Below the pieces are notes generated by a model, which saw only the letters and a list, made by a program, of their open reading frames with translations, did no database searches and was not told the origin of the DNA. This document shows positions 41,068-51,041 of a DNA stretch of 64,000 bases, one piece after another (position 1 is the stretch's first letter; every line of letters begins with the position of its first letter). This DNA comes from Echinarachnius parma (lineage: Eukaryota; Echinodermata; Echinoidea; Clypeasteroida; Echinarachniidae), in assembly GCA_037951105.1 (NCBI GenBank), contig JBAMJV010009108.1:21024-85023 (forward strand). Reading direction: 5' to 3'. Position numbers and translations under genes: made by a program.

Positions 41068-42492
41068 TACTCCGCAAAAAAAGAAACTGGACACTTGTAT
41101 GAGACAAAATATTTCGTATTCATTAACGATAAAATATATGATATTGTATATCAAATTAAAGATAAAATTACCCTCTTCAATATTCGCATGAAATCCAGAT
41201 GAAATCATTCATGCATGACTTGTCACAGTCAATTAACCACACCAAGGTCTGTTTTCAAAAATAGCAAAAATGGAACATCCACTCAACCATATAAATGTTG
41301 ATAAGCATAATCTAAAACGCTATATTCATGAGATGGCATAATTTTTCATTACAAATGTGACCTTTTCTATCTTCATCTCAATAAAGAGTATAAATGAAGA
41401 CAAATTGTGAACGTTATAGGTGTTATTTTCATCCAAAAGTAACAAAATGGGGAATTCCATGGCAAAGCTTTATTAGTCAAAACCACAGTTTGTGCCCTTA
41501 TTTCAGCATGAAAATGGTATAAATTCTTCTCAAGAATTATACCGTAGTCCAAAGATCTTCAAAACCTGAAGTCACCCTTGGTCAAACATTTGGGCAGTCT
41601 TTAACATGACATTTATCTAGGTAATTATGGTTAAAATTGCAGGGGACACATGAAATAGACAAGCTTCATGCCTGTAATACAGACCAGTATGATAATGCTC
41701 TCATAACCTGGCCCTGTTTTATTGACAAATTTGTATTTCCAGAGTTTGTTCATAACAATAAAATTGAATAATGTCATAATTTACTTGCCCCGCTCATCTT
41801 GTTTTAAGTGAAACGCTTACTATCATTTCAGTCAAATGGTGTGGTCCTCCATTGTTTTGCTATTTTTGAAAACAGACCTTGCTAGTGTTAATTGACCATG
41901 GCATTTCATGCATTAACGATTACACCTTTAAGTTATACCCTGCATGTAGAGGACTGAATTCCCTTTAATTTGATATATGTGACCTTACACCACCAAACGA
42001 CCGTTATGTCGCTGTGGTAGTTTCTCTTTTATTAGCTAAAATAGTCAAATTTTGTTTAAAATATGAGATTTAGGTTTTTGGTATTTCCTGAATAAGCATA
42101 ATTTAATCTAGCTTCTGTAACATTTTGAGCATTAAAATCATGTTTAAATATTTTTTTTTCATCTAATAAATGTGATCTTATTACAGCGCTTTAATGGAAG
42201 CTGATCTTTTAAATGGCCCGTTTCTCCCTTATTTTAAAAATGCTTGAGCCAGATTCCAAATCTTTGGTGTTCATTTTGAGAGGGTTTGCGTAGTCCAAAT
42301 ATGACAAATGATATACCATTTTAAAGGTAATGCCTTCTATTTTAGTGTTTTATGAAAAGCAGCATAATCAGTTTTCCCGACTTATTGGTCGTTTTGTGGT
42401 GTAAGGTCACATATGATCATGTACACTTTATCGTACATTAATATGAAATATTTCAACTTATACAAGTGTCCAGTTTCTTTTTTTGCGGAGTA
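41068..42492. mobile_element. Foldback element J with TA target duplication
   Basis: The left end TACTCCGCAAAAAAAGAAAC then TGGACACTTGTAT is matched by the inverse of ACAAGTGTCCAGTTTC then TTTTTTTGCGGAGTA at the right; TA flanks both sides (41066-41067 and 42493-42494). The arms continue inward: ACCAAGGTCTGTTTTCAAAA at 41250 pairs with TTTTGAAAACAGACCTTGCT at about 41870. TA duplication and these ends suggest a non-autonomous Tc1/mariner-type element. It contains a family-E MITE in its right arm. Confidence 0.88.
41977..42412. mobile_element. Family-E MITE nested in J
   Basis: ATGTGACCTTACACCACCAA then ACGACC at the left and GGTCGTTTTGTGGTGTAAGG then TCACAT at the right. It is ~436 bp and homologous to 31012-31343. 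It separates TTTGATAT from ATGATCATG in J's right arm. Confidence 0.85.
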
Positions 42493-42572
42493 TAGATTTG
42501 ACATTCTCTATCTATATAGAGTTAATACAGAGCATGAAAGAAATCACACAGGCAATGGTTCAACCCATTTAG

Positions 42573-42830
42573 GGCTCGGTCACATATCAGCGGATAGAGT
42601 AAACGAATGCCCACAAATAGAAACTTTGTGAAATCAAATTATCCGGTGGTGAAAGTCGTCTCCATTGCTTCATGCACAAAACATTCCCTGGATATAACAA
42701 CGTACATGTGCATGTACATCGCCTGACAAGGAACGGACAAGAAACGCATACGAACGGAGACGAACGGGATTGAGCATTTTACTCCCCGCCGGGCATCCGT
42801 TAACGCTATCCGGTGATATGTGACCGGGCC
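42573..42830 (+). mobile_element. GTCACAT-ended MITE, family H
   Basis: GGCTCGGTCACATATC at the left and GATATGTGACCGGGCC at the right, flanked by TTTAG on both sides (42568-42572 and 42831-42835), a possible 5-bp duplication. The interior shares TCGTCTCCATTGCTTCAT and CCTGACAAGGAACGGA with the copy at 524-757. Confidence 0.82.
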
Positions 42831-43054
42831 TTTAGGAATGGTCATAAATATAACCAGGCTGGGGTTCTAAAGAGGAACGCATGTTATAACACAATCAATA
42901 GCACTGAATGGGTAGAAAATTCATCTTTAAAGTAAGCAAAACATTTAAAAGTAGATTTAAATGAAAGTTTCTAATATGCAACCCTCTTTTGCAGAGGAGG
43001 TTATATTCAAGGCCAGAGCAGAGGAGACAAATAGAGACACCATATTCTGCTGCA

Positions 43055-43170
43055 TGGATCCCAGAGTAATCACTGCACTAAATCCAGATATACACGGATT
43101 ACCAGAAAAACACCCTCAATTGTCACAGGCAAAACGGTCCCTTCTGACAAAATTGTGTCCCAGCAAAAGT
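43055..43170 (+). repeat. Repeat V, uninterrupted copy
   Basis: GAGTAATCACTGCACTAAATC, AACACCCTCAATTGTCACAG and AACGGTCCCTTCTGACAAAA, then TTGTGTCCCAGC, correspond to both flanks of element T at 40.15-41.03 kb and provide its paralogous empty site. The 73-codon frame 42961-43182 that overlaps it is not convincing as a gene. Confidence 0.65.
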
Positions 43171-43319
43171 AGTAATATTTAATGCATTTATATAACATGT
43201 TTTCAATCTGAAATGTTCAAATATATGTGCTGGATGTAACGCCTGTGCACGAATAATGAAGATATTTCTAAATAAAGTTAAAAACAATACAATGAATACT
43301 CCCTCTGGGGCCCTTACAG

Positions 43320-43513
43320 GTTTAACCCCTTGACTATGGGAACTGGGTGGGTTGTGTACAAAGTCAGTCTATCGGAAATAATATCGCTAGTGATATTCGT
43401 TTGTCTCGCAATGTATGGTCAACAAGGAATCTAAAAGATCACGACGTTTCGTGCACCGCTGTAGAAAGTCAGTCTATATGGGGATTTCACAAACTTCAAG
43501 GGATCACGTTAAT
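43320..43513 (+). mobile_element. mT80 subfamily A split by a ~106-bp insert
   Basis: TTAACCCCTTGACTATGGG to GTGTACAAAGTC (left) and AGTCTATATGGGGATTTCAC to GGGATCACGTTAA (right) make one element. Between them lies a 106-bp segment, and AAAGTCAGTCTAT occurs at both junctions (about 43359 and 43465). The insert contains ATCGCTAGTGATATTCG and ACGACGTTTCGTGCACC and was not found elsewhere. Confidence 0.75.
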
Positions 43514-43559
43514 TCTATTTTTTCTTTGCCTCAGCAACTTTATCTTACATGCATAATAA

Positions 43560-43760
43560 GAGTTAATTCTGGGGGGGGGGGGGGGGGGGAGAAATGGGAG
43601 TTCACCACATCTAGTTCACAGTGGTGTAGCCACAAAGGGGGCATTGTGGGCATGTGCCCCCCCCCCCCCCAAAAAAAAAAAAAAAATAATGTATTAATTA
43701 ATTAATAAATAAATAAATTAAAAAAAATTAAAATAAAACAAATAAATAATAATGATAATA
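43560..43760. repeat. Poly-G/poly-C and AT-rich low-complexity segment
   Basis: A poly-G run at about 43571-43588, then CAGTGGTGTAGCCACAAAGG (a possible transposon end) and GCATGTG followed by poly-C and poly-A (43659-43686), then AATAAATAA-type sequence. No right boundary is found. Confidence 0.5.
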
Positions 43761-44324
43761 ATAATAATGTGACAAAAAAAAATAACATAATGGGAAAAAT
43801 CTGTGAGCAAATAAAGAAATACGTAAGGTGTGCCTCCCAGATAATTTGCATGCTCCCAATCAGTCCGACCAAGCTATATGCCACTGCCAGTTCAATTATA
43901 AATGCAAACATATGGGAAGTAAAGTCTCCTATTACAGTTGATTATGTTTACATTTAGTCACCTTTGTAAACATAACTGCATTATTCATACGTGAGAAAAT
44001 CCAGAAATGTTAATGATATTAAACAAATAACATAAATATCATATTTGATAATCACTCAAAATCACTCTTTAAATGTTCATTCTCTGGCGAAATGTAGCAC
44101 ATCGTGCAAATAGTAGAAGCTAATTACACGTCAACAAGGACACGTACAGTACATACATTGTATGTACATTCAAGTCATTTTAAAGTATATCTACATACAA
44201 ATGACAATTAATTTGTTTATCAGATAAATCTAGGGTTTTACGAAACAAACATCTTAATATTTTCTTTTCTTCATTAATCTTCTGAATTTCAGGTATTCAG
44301 ACAATACTTCAAGTAGAGAATAGA

Positions 44325-44560
44325 TTGGGGCTCAGAGCCCCCTAATAGTCATCAAAATACAAATAAGAGCACCGTGAAAACCATGAAGAGCACCAGAAAA
44401 AAAAAATATATGGGAGCTTTTTCATGCATGCAAGCTTAACTCTTAACGTGCCAGGGATGTCAATGCTCTATGGCATTTGTGTGTAATGTAACTCGCAAAA
44501 ATGCGAGCTTGGCACGTTAGGAGTTAAAAGAAAGACCCCAAAATATAAACATAAATGTAT
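44325..44560 (-). mobile_element. Family-K hAT-like fragment split by a family-G mini-MITE
   Basis: GGCTCAGAGCCCCCTAATAG to TTCATGCATGCAAGCTTAA resembles a reverse K copy (TTTTCAAGCTTGCATGCATG at 44975). The G element then intervenes, and TTAAAAGAAAGACCCC continues the K alignment. The outer ends are decayed. Confidence 0.6.
44436..44527 (-). mobile_element. TTAA mini-MITE, family G
   Basis: TTAACTCTTAACGTGCCAGG and TTGGCACGTTAGGAGTTAA form an 18-bp inverted end pair. The inner hairpin CTCGCAAAAATGCGAG and the landmark ATGCTCTATGGCATTTGTG are present. TTAA lies on both sides. Confidence 0.85.
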
Positions 44561-44936
44561 ATCCTATACTGTTGTATGGTCAGGGCATCTAAGTTCGAGC
44601 GGCATTCAACTTCGCGCAGTTGGCTTTGCGCGTACCTGAAAATGCCTGTAAACTTTGCTGTAAAATGAAAAAAAGAAAGCTACAATAGTACAATGGCTGA
44701 AAAAAAAAAGCGTACAAATGAATGGAGACAAATTTGTTAACGATTAAAATGAAAGGGTTTCGAAAACCGGACCGAATAGATCGAATACACTGAGCAATCT
44801 CAAAACAAAAACGTTCATTATCCTGCAGAATATTCTGAATAAACAGGACGTGAGAATCATGTAAACATCAGTGTATTTCTTTCCAAAATGTTGCGTTAAA
44901 AGTTATGCGCGTGACTTCGATGCCCCCATAATACAC

Positions 44937-45127
44937 CAGGGGAAAAAATATTACAATTATTTATCGGGGGCTACTTTTCAAGCTTGCATGCATGAAAGCA
45001 GCGCTCTAAAGTTTGTTTTGCATTGAACTCAATGCATATTTTCCAGGGCTCCTGTATGATTTATGGGGGCTCTTTTGGGCATTTTGGGGGCTAAATCGCC
45101 CAGAGCCCCTGTGTATTTTTTTCACTG
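44937..45127 (+). mobile_element. hAT-like MITE, family K
   Basis: Starts CAGGGGAAAAAATATT and ends TGTGTATTTTTTTCACTG. The interior has GGGGGCTACTTTTCAAGCTT and a GGGGGCTC/CAGAGCCCC pair. The 8-bp flanks TAATACAC and TTGTACAG agree at only five positions, so the duplication is old or coincidental. Confidence 0.75.
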
Positions 45128-45748
45128 TTGTACAGTATGTACACACTTCACAGTAATGAACAGGTTAATTTTGACTTGCAAATGGAGGCCACCCTGCCAG
45201 GGTGGACAATTTTTCCTCCAACGTGGACAGAAATTCCTGTAACTTTGTATCAAACTAGAAGCCATTGATACGGTGTGCGTTTCAGCCTCACTCCCTATTG
45301 AGTGACAATTAGCATGTAAATGAATTGCGCCAAAAACTTAATGAACTGAATGGAAAAAACAACAACTACAGTCTAAGCCTCTCCAGCATTTTCCGCCCTC
45401 CTACCCATTTTCATGTTGTTGTTTTTTTTAGTGTGTAATTCTTTCCTTGTGTGATTTTTCTCTCCTTTTCTTATCGCTAGTCAAGCCTTTCTTATAATTT
45501 AGTCACTGCCAAATTAGGTTTGACATGCAAATCAACTGTACAAAAAAAAATAATCCAAGATTGGAATGAAAGAAGAGAAAGAACGACAAGTATCCCCCCT
45601 CCCCCCTCCTATCCATTTGTTGTTCTCTCCCTTGCATAAGTGTTCTCCCTTTTCTTTATCTCTCTTGTTGCTAACATCCCTAAACTCTCTTTCTCTCCCT
45701 CCCTTTCCGACTCTCAATTTTTGGTACGATACTCAAACGGTTTCAAAA

Positions 45749-46006
45749 TATGTGACTGGCTATAGCAAAACCCTCCTGCACTTGGCGGTAATTCATGTTT
45801 TAAGAAATGGGCATTTTAAGTTCACATAATGTGTGTAAAAGACTTATGATTGTAAAGTCAAAACAATCGTATCTTCGCCAATTATTGACCAATTTCTTAG
45901 AACAAAGCATCAAATGAAAGCTTGTGATGAGGCCTTTCTAATGGTATGAAAGTCTACATTTTGATTTTTACCGACAAGTGCAGGGTTTTGCTATAGCCGG
46001 TCACAT
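45749..46006 (-). mobile_element. MITE, family F
   Basis: ATGTGACTGGCTATAGCAAA at the left and GGGTTTTGCTATAGCCGGTC then ACAT at the right. The interior GCTTGTGATGAGGCCTTTCT is the inverse of the corresponding segment of the copy at 34116-34378. Confidence 0.85.
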
Positions 46007-46037
46007 ATATCAGGCTCAGTCTGCTATGTGTTAAATA

Positions 46038-46098
46038 TTAACCTGTTTCCCCATAGAGTTAATACAGGATCCATCAGGTTCACATAGACAATGGGTTT
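46038..46098 (-). mobile_element. mT80 mini-MITE, internally deleted subfamily B
   Basis: TTAACCTGTTTCCCCATAG, AGTTAATACAGGATCCATCA and AGACAATGGGTTTA. It lacks the ~20-bp GATTTTGCAATC segment of full copies, so it is 61 bp. Confidence 0.7.
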
Positions 46099-46896
46099 AA
46101 GTGGTAAGCATTCGTTCAATGATACAGTATTTTCTACCCCTATTCATGTACAGAGCCCATCCCCGACTCAACTCGCTACAGAGCCCCGAGTACCCGCTGA
46201 ACCAATGTTGGGCCACGATAAATTGATAAAGTTTAGGGTTTCCACGGTTTACACACATTTCCCCTGCCTTTTGTCTGCAGTCAGTGGGCGCTAAGTCAAT
46301 TGTTGTACTTTTGGAGATTATCATGTTTCAAGTCTGAAAGCAATGTAGAAACAAATGTAGCTCTCTATTAATTTTGTAGAATGTTTCAAAAATTACACAT
46401 GATATTTAGCTGAAAATTTGGTTTGAAGTAGAGGAGGCATCTGACCTGCAAGATAATACGCGTAACTCGGTTTAAACAAAAATAGACCTAGCTTCCTTCT
46501 CACTCTCACCCGAAGATATATAGTGCAGTCACATCAGACTTCAGTCTTTAAAAAAATATCAAAATGAGAGTGTATGAACTTGTTCAAACAAGGATGCGAT
46601 AGTCTTAAAATAGCATACCTGATATGATTCATATTGAGATAGTGAGACACGTAAAAAGATTCACATTTATAAACATGCTTTATTTTATCATATTTTATAA
46701 CACATAGCATTGCATGAATTATTATTGGAGAGTCTTTGCTTTTTTAAAGCAGACCTCATTCAGTACATTCAAATATAAGATAACTGTTGTTTTAAGCTAA
46801 TTTCAATAAGTTTGTATTAAATATATCTTTTCAACATTATTATGTTCTTAGGTAAATCTGAACTAAAATAATTATTCTGATATTGGGCAATTCCAC

Positions 46897-47289
46897 GGTT
46901 AGTAACGTTACATTTAGAGCATATTTTCATAACATATTCTACTATAACACCACCATCTATTAATTTCAAGTCACAATCATGTTACAACATGTTCACCCAC
47001 CCTAGGTCTATAATACAAAAAAAATTGAACACAATTGAACTAATATTCGCGTCGCCATGGCAACTTTTATTGTCGGTTAGTAACGTTACAAAAAAAGGAC
47101 ATGGGAAAAAATCAATGTTTTCAAATGAGAAGTCTTCTAAAACCTTAGATAATTCCAACAAAGTGCCATATTCATTTTACTTCTAGTTAGTTGGCACATG
47201 TTTCAGCCAATAATTAAAGCATCTTGACTCATATTTTGTTCATTAGGCTCCAAAATCATGGTTAGTAACGTTACGGTTAGTAACGTTAC
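46897..47289 (+). repeat. GGTTAGTAACGTTAC motifs, left cluster (4 copies)
   Basis: Exact copies at 46897-46911, 47075-47089, 47260-47274 and 47275-47289; the last two are head to tail with no spacer. Each contains the 10-bp palindrome GTAACGTTAC preceded by GGTTA, so the motif has polarity and a dyad core, like a binding site for a dimer. Confidence 0.9.
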
Positions 47290-47777
47290 ACTTTGTCCGT
47301 GCAAAGGTAAAAGTTACCAAACATCATTTTTTTACCCTCCCTTCGCCTCAAAATCACAAGTAATACTTAGGAATTACAAGTAAATCAAGTGAACATAACT
47401 ATCCATATTACTCTTAAATTTTAAATTCTTTAACTAGAAACTCTTAACTCACAACTTGAAACATGAAAACTGTTTGAAAACATATCTTATCCGATACATT
47501 CCATAGTTCACCAAAGTTCATCAAGTGGTAGGTTAATAATGCATACTTTGTAATACCAGTTAACTGTTTATTTGCAAGCATTTAGATTCAATATTTGTAG
47601 TATTTTAGCAGGCAAATATTGAGTAGAGATCTATCAATCCAAATGGTCATTTGTTGACTTGTTCAATAATCCAATTAATGTTACATTTGGATTCTTACAA
47701 AAACTTTAAATAGTACTTTGTTCATAGTATCAAATTCAAATACATGTAGCTTTGTGTAAATAAAATAATTATGTGTT

Positions 47778-48001
47778 TTAATACAAAACATGATCATTGG
47801 AGAGATAGAATTCTAAAAAGAGATGTTTGTTTGTAGCTAGTTTCTTCTTGATTTGGAGCTGTTTTTGCACACATTTTGGTAGGGAATGTTCTTGCATCTT
47901 TTTCTTCTCCCAGCTCCTCTTCATGGTAACTGCTTTCTTATCTTTGTACTCCTCATACTTGCCAGTCCTCTTCAAGTTCACTATTGAATTTGCTTCATGA
48001 C
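47778..48001 (-). CDS. Possible terminal exon of an unrecognised protein within the TIR element
   Basis: The minus strand has a pyrimidine-rich tract and acceptor (TTTTTCTATTTGTAG) just upstream of 48001. The exon then reads GHEANSIVNLKRTGKYEEYK, continues KKAVTMKRSWEKKKMQE and stops at 47778-47780, with a very basic middle. AATAAA lies ~205 bp downstream (47573-47568). A donor, CTTTG|GTAAGT, at 48613/48612 would join it in phase 1 to LYFDEQRPVF, giving continuous sequence across a 611-nt intron. The upstream frame meets a stop soon after. No family is recognised. It may be the 3' part of a transposase gene. Confidence 0.4.
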
Positions 48002-48927
48002 CTACAAATAGAAAAATAAATAAAAACAAAATATAATTTATTCATGAACTAAAAGATAGGCAAGTAGTAATTAATTAAGATGAACATTTTCTGCATCATA
48101 TTGCAGAGTAGAATACTTATTTGTGAGTGTTGGAAAGTTCCCATATGACACAAACAAATGAGATAAAACAATTGTTACAAATATAGTATACCTGTAAAAA
48201 TATTTCAGTCACAAAATTGGTTTTAAGATTCTTGTTGTATCCCTTAGAAGTTTTCACTAAATTAAAATACTACTTTTTGCAAGTGCTTCATCACTAAAGA
48301 TGTTTTTTTTTACATACAAGTTTCCATGGCAACCGACATGGCTAATCATAATGTACCCCTAAAAACACACAAACATAAACATCTCTGGACAGTGTAATTA
48401 CATTAAATATACACTTGTAAGTTTATGTAATCCATTACAATATACTTGTTTTATATCAATATATTAGTTTTCACTGTAAATACAATGTACATGTATATAT
48501 CATTATCATTAATCAGTGTAAACTGTACACAGTGTATTCAGTACAACGAAATACCTTGATATAGGGTATAAATGATAATTAAGATTATAATTACTACAAT
48601 AATTCAACTTACCAAAGACAGGTCGCTGCTCGTCAAAGTAGAGTCAACAATATTTTCCAATGACTACTTTCCAGGAGAAAGATTTATGAGGAGTTTACAC
48701 TAAAATACTGCTCACGCTGAACATCAGATACTGCACATGTTCTTGCATAGACCATAGATATGAGATGCTGCACACATGGGATGCTGCACATGGTTGAATA
48801 ACTCACATTACTTAAAAAAAATTGGTCATCCATTGTTCTAAAGTGGCCTCTTTTGTCTTACTTTACATATCCTTTCACTCACTTTTGATTAGGGCCAGCT
48901 TATAAGTGTCTCTTTCACTGTGGTTAT

Positions 48928-49156
48928 GGTTAGTAACGTTACACTCTGTATCATAGACTGGTTAGTAACGTTACATGGTTAGTAACGTTACAGATTTTGA
49001 CTGCTTATAATTAATACATCATATAATATTTGTAAAATTTGTTCCTTAAATTTGATAGAGCATTGCCTGGAAGAGAAACATTTGAAGTAGGAATATTATA
49101 AGGCATTGCATTCTCTCTATAGAAAAATAAATCCATGTTTTGGTTAGTAACGTTAC
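48928..49156 (+). repeat. GGTTAGTAACGTTAC motifs, right cluster (4 copies)
   Basis: Exact copies at 48928-48942, 48960-48974, 48977-48991 and 49142-49156, same orientation as the left cluster. A half motif, GGTTATGGTTAGT, overlaps the first. The two clusters bracket a 1.6-kb middle with no copies. Confidence 0.9.
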
Positions 49157-49583
49157 ATGGCATACCAATGGTTTTTAATTTCACTCACTGTTGGCATTTA
49201 AGCAACTCAGATTCTTAATTTTGCATGATAAATCTATTAGAGCATTGTACTCACTAAATAAATATGATAAGTTTGTAAGGTCTTATGTATTTTCATGCTC
49301 ATAATGGCTTAATCAACTTTTTCTTAACTTACATTAGAAATAACACAGGAAAATATAACCAATATAAATTCACTATTTGAACCCACTTTTACCATAGTCA
49401 AAGCAAAATAAATAACCTTTCCAGTAATTTTGATGTGTCTTTAATCATATACAACCAAAAAATGTAAGAAAAAGACACTTTGGAATTTTGGGGTCATGTC
49501 CACCTAATCATGGAATTGCCCTATTTCATTTTTTCATAACATATTTTGATTTGTATATATATTGCTGACAGGTTTTTTCCCAT

Positions 49584-49662
49584 TCAACCTGTTCCATACT
49601 AAATTGCACAATTCTTATACTTTATACAGAACCATCCCAGTTTATGTACGAAAGAGTTAATT
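49584..49662 (-). mobile_element. Diverged mT80 element
   Basis: TCAACCTGTTCCATACTAAA, TTGCACAATTCTTATAC and ATACAGAACCATCCCAG follow subfamily B. Both terminal TTAA sites are altered. Confidence 0.5.
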
Positions 49663-49731
49663 ATTTCCCCAATGATCAAGCAAGAAGTGCAAGCCAAAAC
49701 ATGATAACATTGTCTTCAATTTGGGTATTAA

Positions 49732-50113
49732 AGGTGCACCTGTAAAGTGTCTAACTCCACAAAAATTACTTTGAGCTTCCACATTTCTCTTCTACCGTGT
49801 TGTTTAGCTTATGGTAAGAGAAGAATAAAATAGGGTTAGATTTTTTTTAAATGCCCCTTTAGTATAAAGATATCTATCATTAATAATCATTCAGCTCAAG
49901 AGCATCTACAGACGGGTCATAAACGTGATAAGCGTCATACTGTAATTAGCTGTAAAAGCTGACGCAAATTTTTGTTTTTTTAACCAGGAAGCAGTGGTTT
50001 TTTTCAATGAAACTTTCACACATCATTCAGACATATCGTACAATGATTTTGGTATATAGGATTGAAGTCTCAAAAGGCATTTTGGCAATATCTGACACTT
50101 TACAGGTGCACCT
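49732..50113 (-). mobile_element. TTAA MITE, family D
   Basis: TTAA at 49728-49731 and 50114-50117; the ends AGGTGCACCTGTAAAGTGTC and GACACTTTACAGGTGCACCT are perfect 20-bp inverted repeats. The interior is the reverse of the copy at 51042-51428 (CTTCTACCGTGTTGTTTAGC, TTTCACACATCATTCAGAC). Confidence 0.92.
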
Positions 50114-50263
50114 TTAAAGTATTTGTCAATGACGGGAAAATGTTGGCTTCAGTTGTTCGACATCTACTGAAGATCAATGATGACATTCACGATGACTTCC
50201 AACCAATCAAATTCGAGAATACCAAGTAAACTGTATTCAATTTTGTGATGAAACAAAGAAATA

Positions 50264-50415
50264 TTAACCTGTCCCCTATTCGATTTTTGCAATAATACTG
50301 AGTTAACCCCTTGACTACGGACACCGGGTGGGTTGTGTACAAAGTCTATGGAAATTTCAGAATCTTGAAGGGTACAGGTTAATAATGGACCCACAAGGTA
50401 TAGGCAATAGGGTAA
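50264..50415 (-). mobile_element. mT80 subfamily B split by an mT80 subfamily A
   Basis: The outer copy is TTAACCTGTCCCCTATTCGA to ACTGAGTTAA, and after the insert TTAATAATGGACCCACAAGG to GGCAATAGGGTAA. The split falls exactly at its internal TTAA, with TTAA on each side of the insert. Confidence 0.88.
50307..50378 (+). mobile_element. mT80 subfamily A inserted in subfamily B
   Basis: CCCCTTGACTACGGACACCG to AATCTTGAAGGGTACAGG, flanked by TTAA at 50303-50306 and 50379-50382. This is direct evidence that the mobile unit is ~72 bp and that TTAA is its target duplication. Confidence 0.88.
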
Positions 50416-51041
50416 CTATCCATATGGGGGGTGCCAACAAAATGCACCACTACTTCATGGACCTTAATTCAGTTATAGAAGGGACTACCAGCTTGTAAGA
50501 AATGCTGAATCTTAGACTATATGCAAACAATGAAAGTGTACCAAAATAATGTGCGCTGAAATCTAAAATGTAACGCAGTGATGTCAAGTAGACTAGCAAA
50601 ATGTTGGATAATGTATGATTCCATACTGTTTGTATACCAAATAAAGGGGGAAAAACCAGCAAGGTGAAGTGCCTGGGCTCGGCAGCGTAACTAGAAATAC
50701 CTGTTTGTGTAAGTGAAAGTGTGAAAAAAAAGAGTGTGCGATGGCACTGGAGTTCTAATTCAGTAATGGCAGAGAAGCGAGGGGTTTGCGGGGGTAAACA
50801 GTGACACTTTTGACGCTCCCTAAATCGCAGAGTTTACACAGTGTTGACTGCTGCCTAGCTACCATGACCTTGGGAGCTGGGAGCTGGGACCCCCAGCAAA
50901 GCAAGCAGTCTGATCAAATACAATGAAGACACGGATAGAGGGAGTAAGAGAGAGGGAGAGAGAAGAGGGATAGGGCAATTTCAGCAGAGAGACAAAGAGA
51001 TAATTGAATACAGATACAGACATAAAGACAGAGATGATTAA

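Larger units (their letters stand above)
41050..42563 (-). mobile_element. mT80 element split by foldback element J
   Basis: TTAACCCGTTCCCTACTA (41050-41067) and TAGATTTGACATTCTC through AGAGTTAATACAGAGC to GGCAATGGTTCAA (42493-42563) are the two parts of a subfamily-B copy. Joining them at one TA gives CCCTACTAGATTT, the consensus of intact copies. Confidence 0.85.
46885..49521 (-). mobile_element. 2,637-bp TIR element with eight GGTTAGTAACGTTAC motifs
   Basis: The left end GGGCAATTCCACGGTTAG and the inverted right end GGGCAATTCCATGATTAG agree at 16 of 18 positions; TATT flanks both sides (46881-46884 and 49522-49525). Inside are eight exact, same-direction copies of GGTTAGTAACGTTAC, the first overlapping the left TIR. 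The rest is unique AT-rich DNA plus a possible spliced minus-strand frame. The superfamily is unassigned: a 4-bp duplication excludes the TA, TTAA and 8-bp groups as simple matches. It could be autonomous with an unrecognised transposase, or a non-autonomous derivative. Confidence 0.75.

Noticed and set aside
42961..43182. A 73-codon frame
   Set aside because: It overlaps repeat V, which is non-coding in its other copy at 40.15-41.03 kb.
46897..49156. The regularly recurring GGTTAGTAACGTTAC as a CRISPR array
   Set aside because: Spacing is irregular (0 to >1600 bp), repeats are only 15 bp, and the genome is eukaryotic. No cas-like gene is present.
46897..49156. GGTTAG as telomere-like repeat
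   Set aside because: The repeated unit is GGTTAGTAACGTTAC, not tandem TTAGGG. Copies are scattered within a TIR element.
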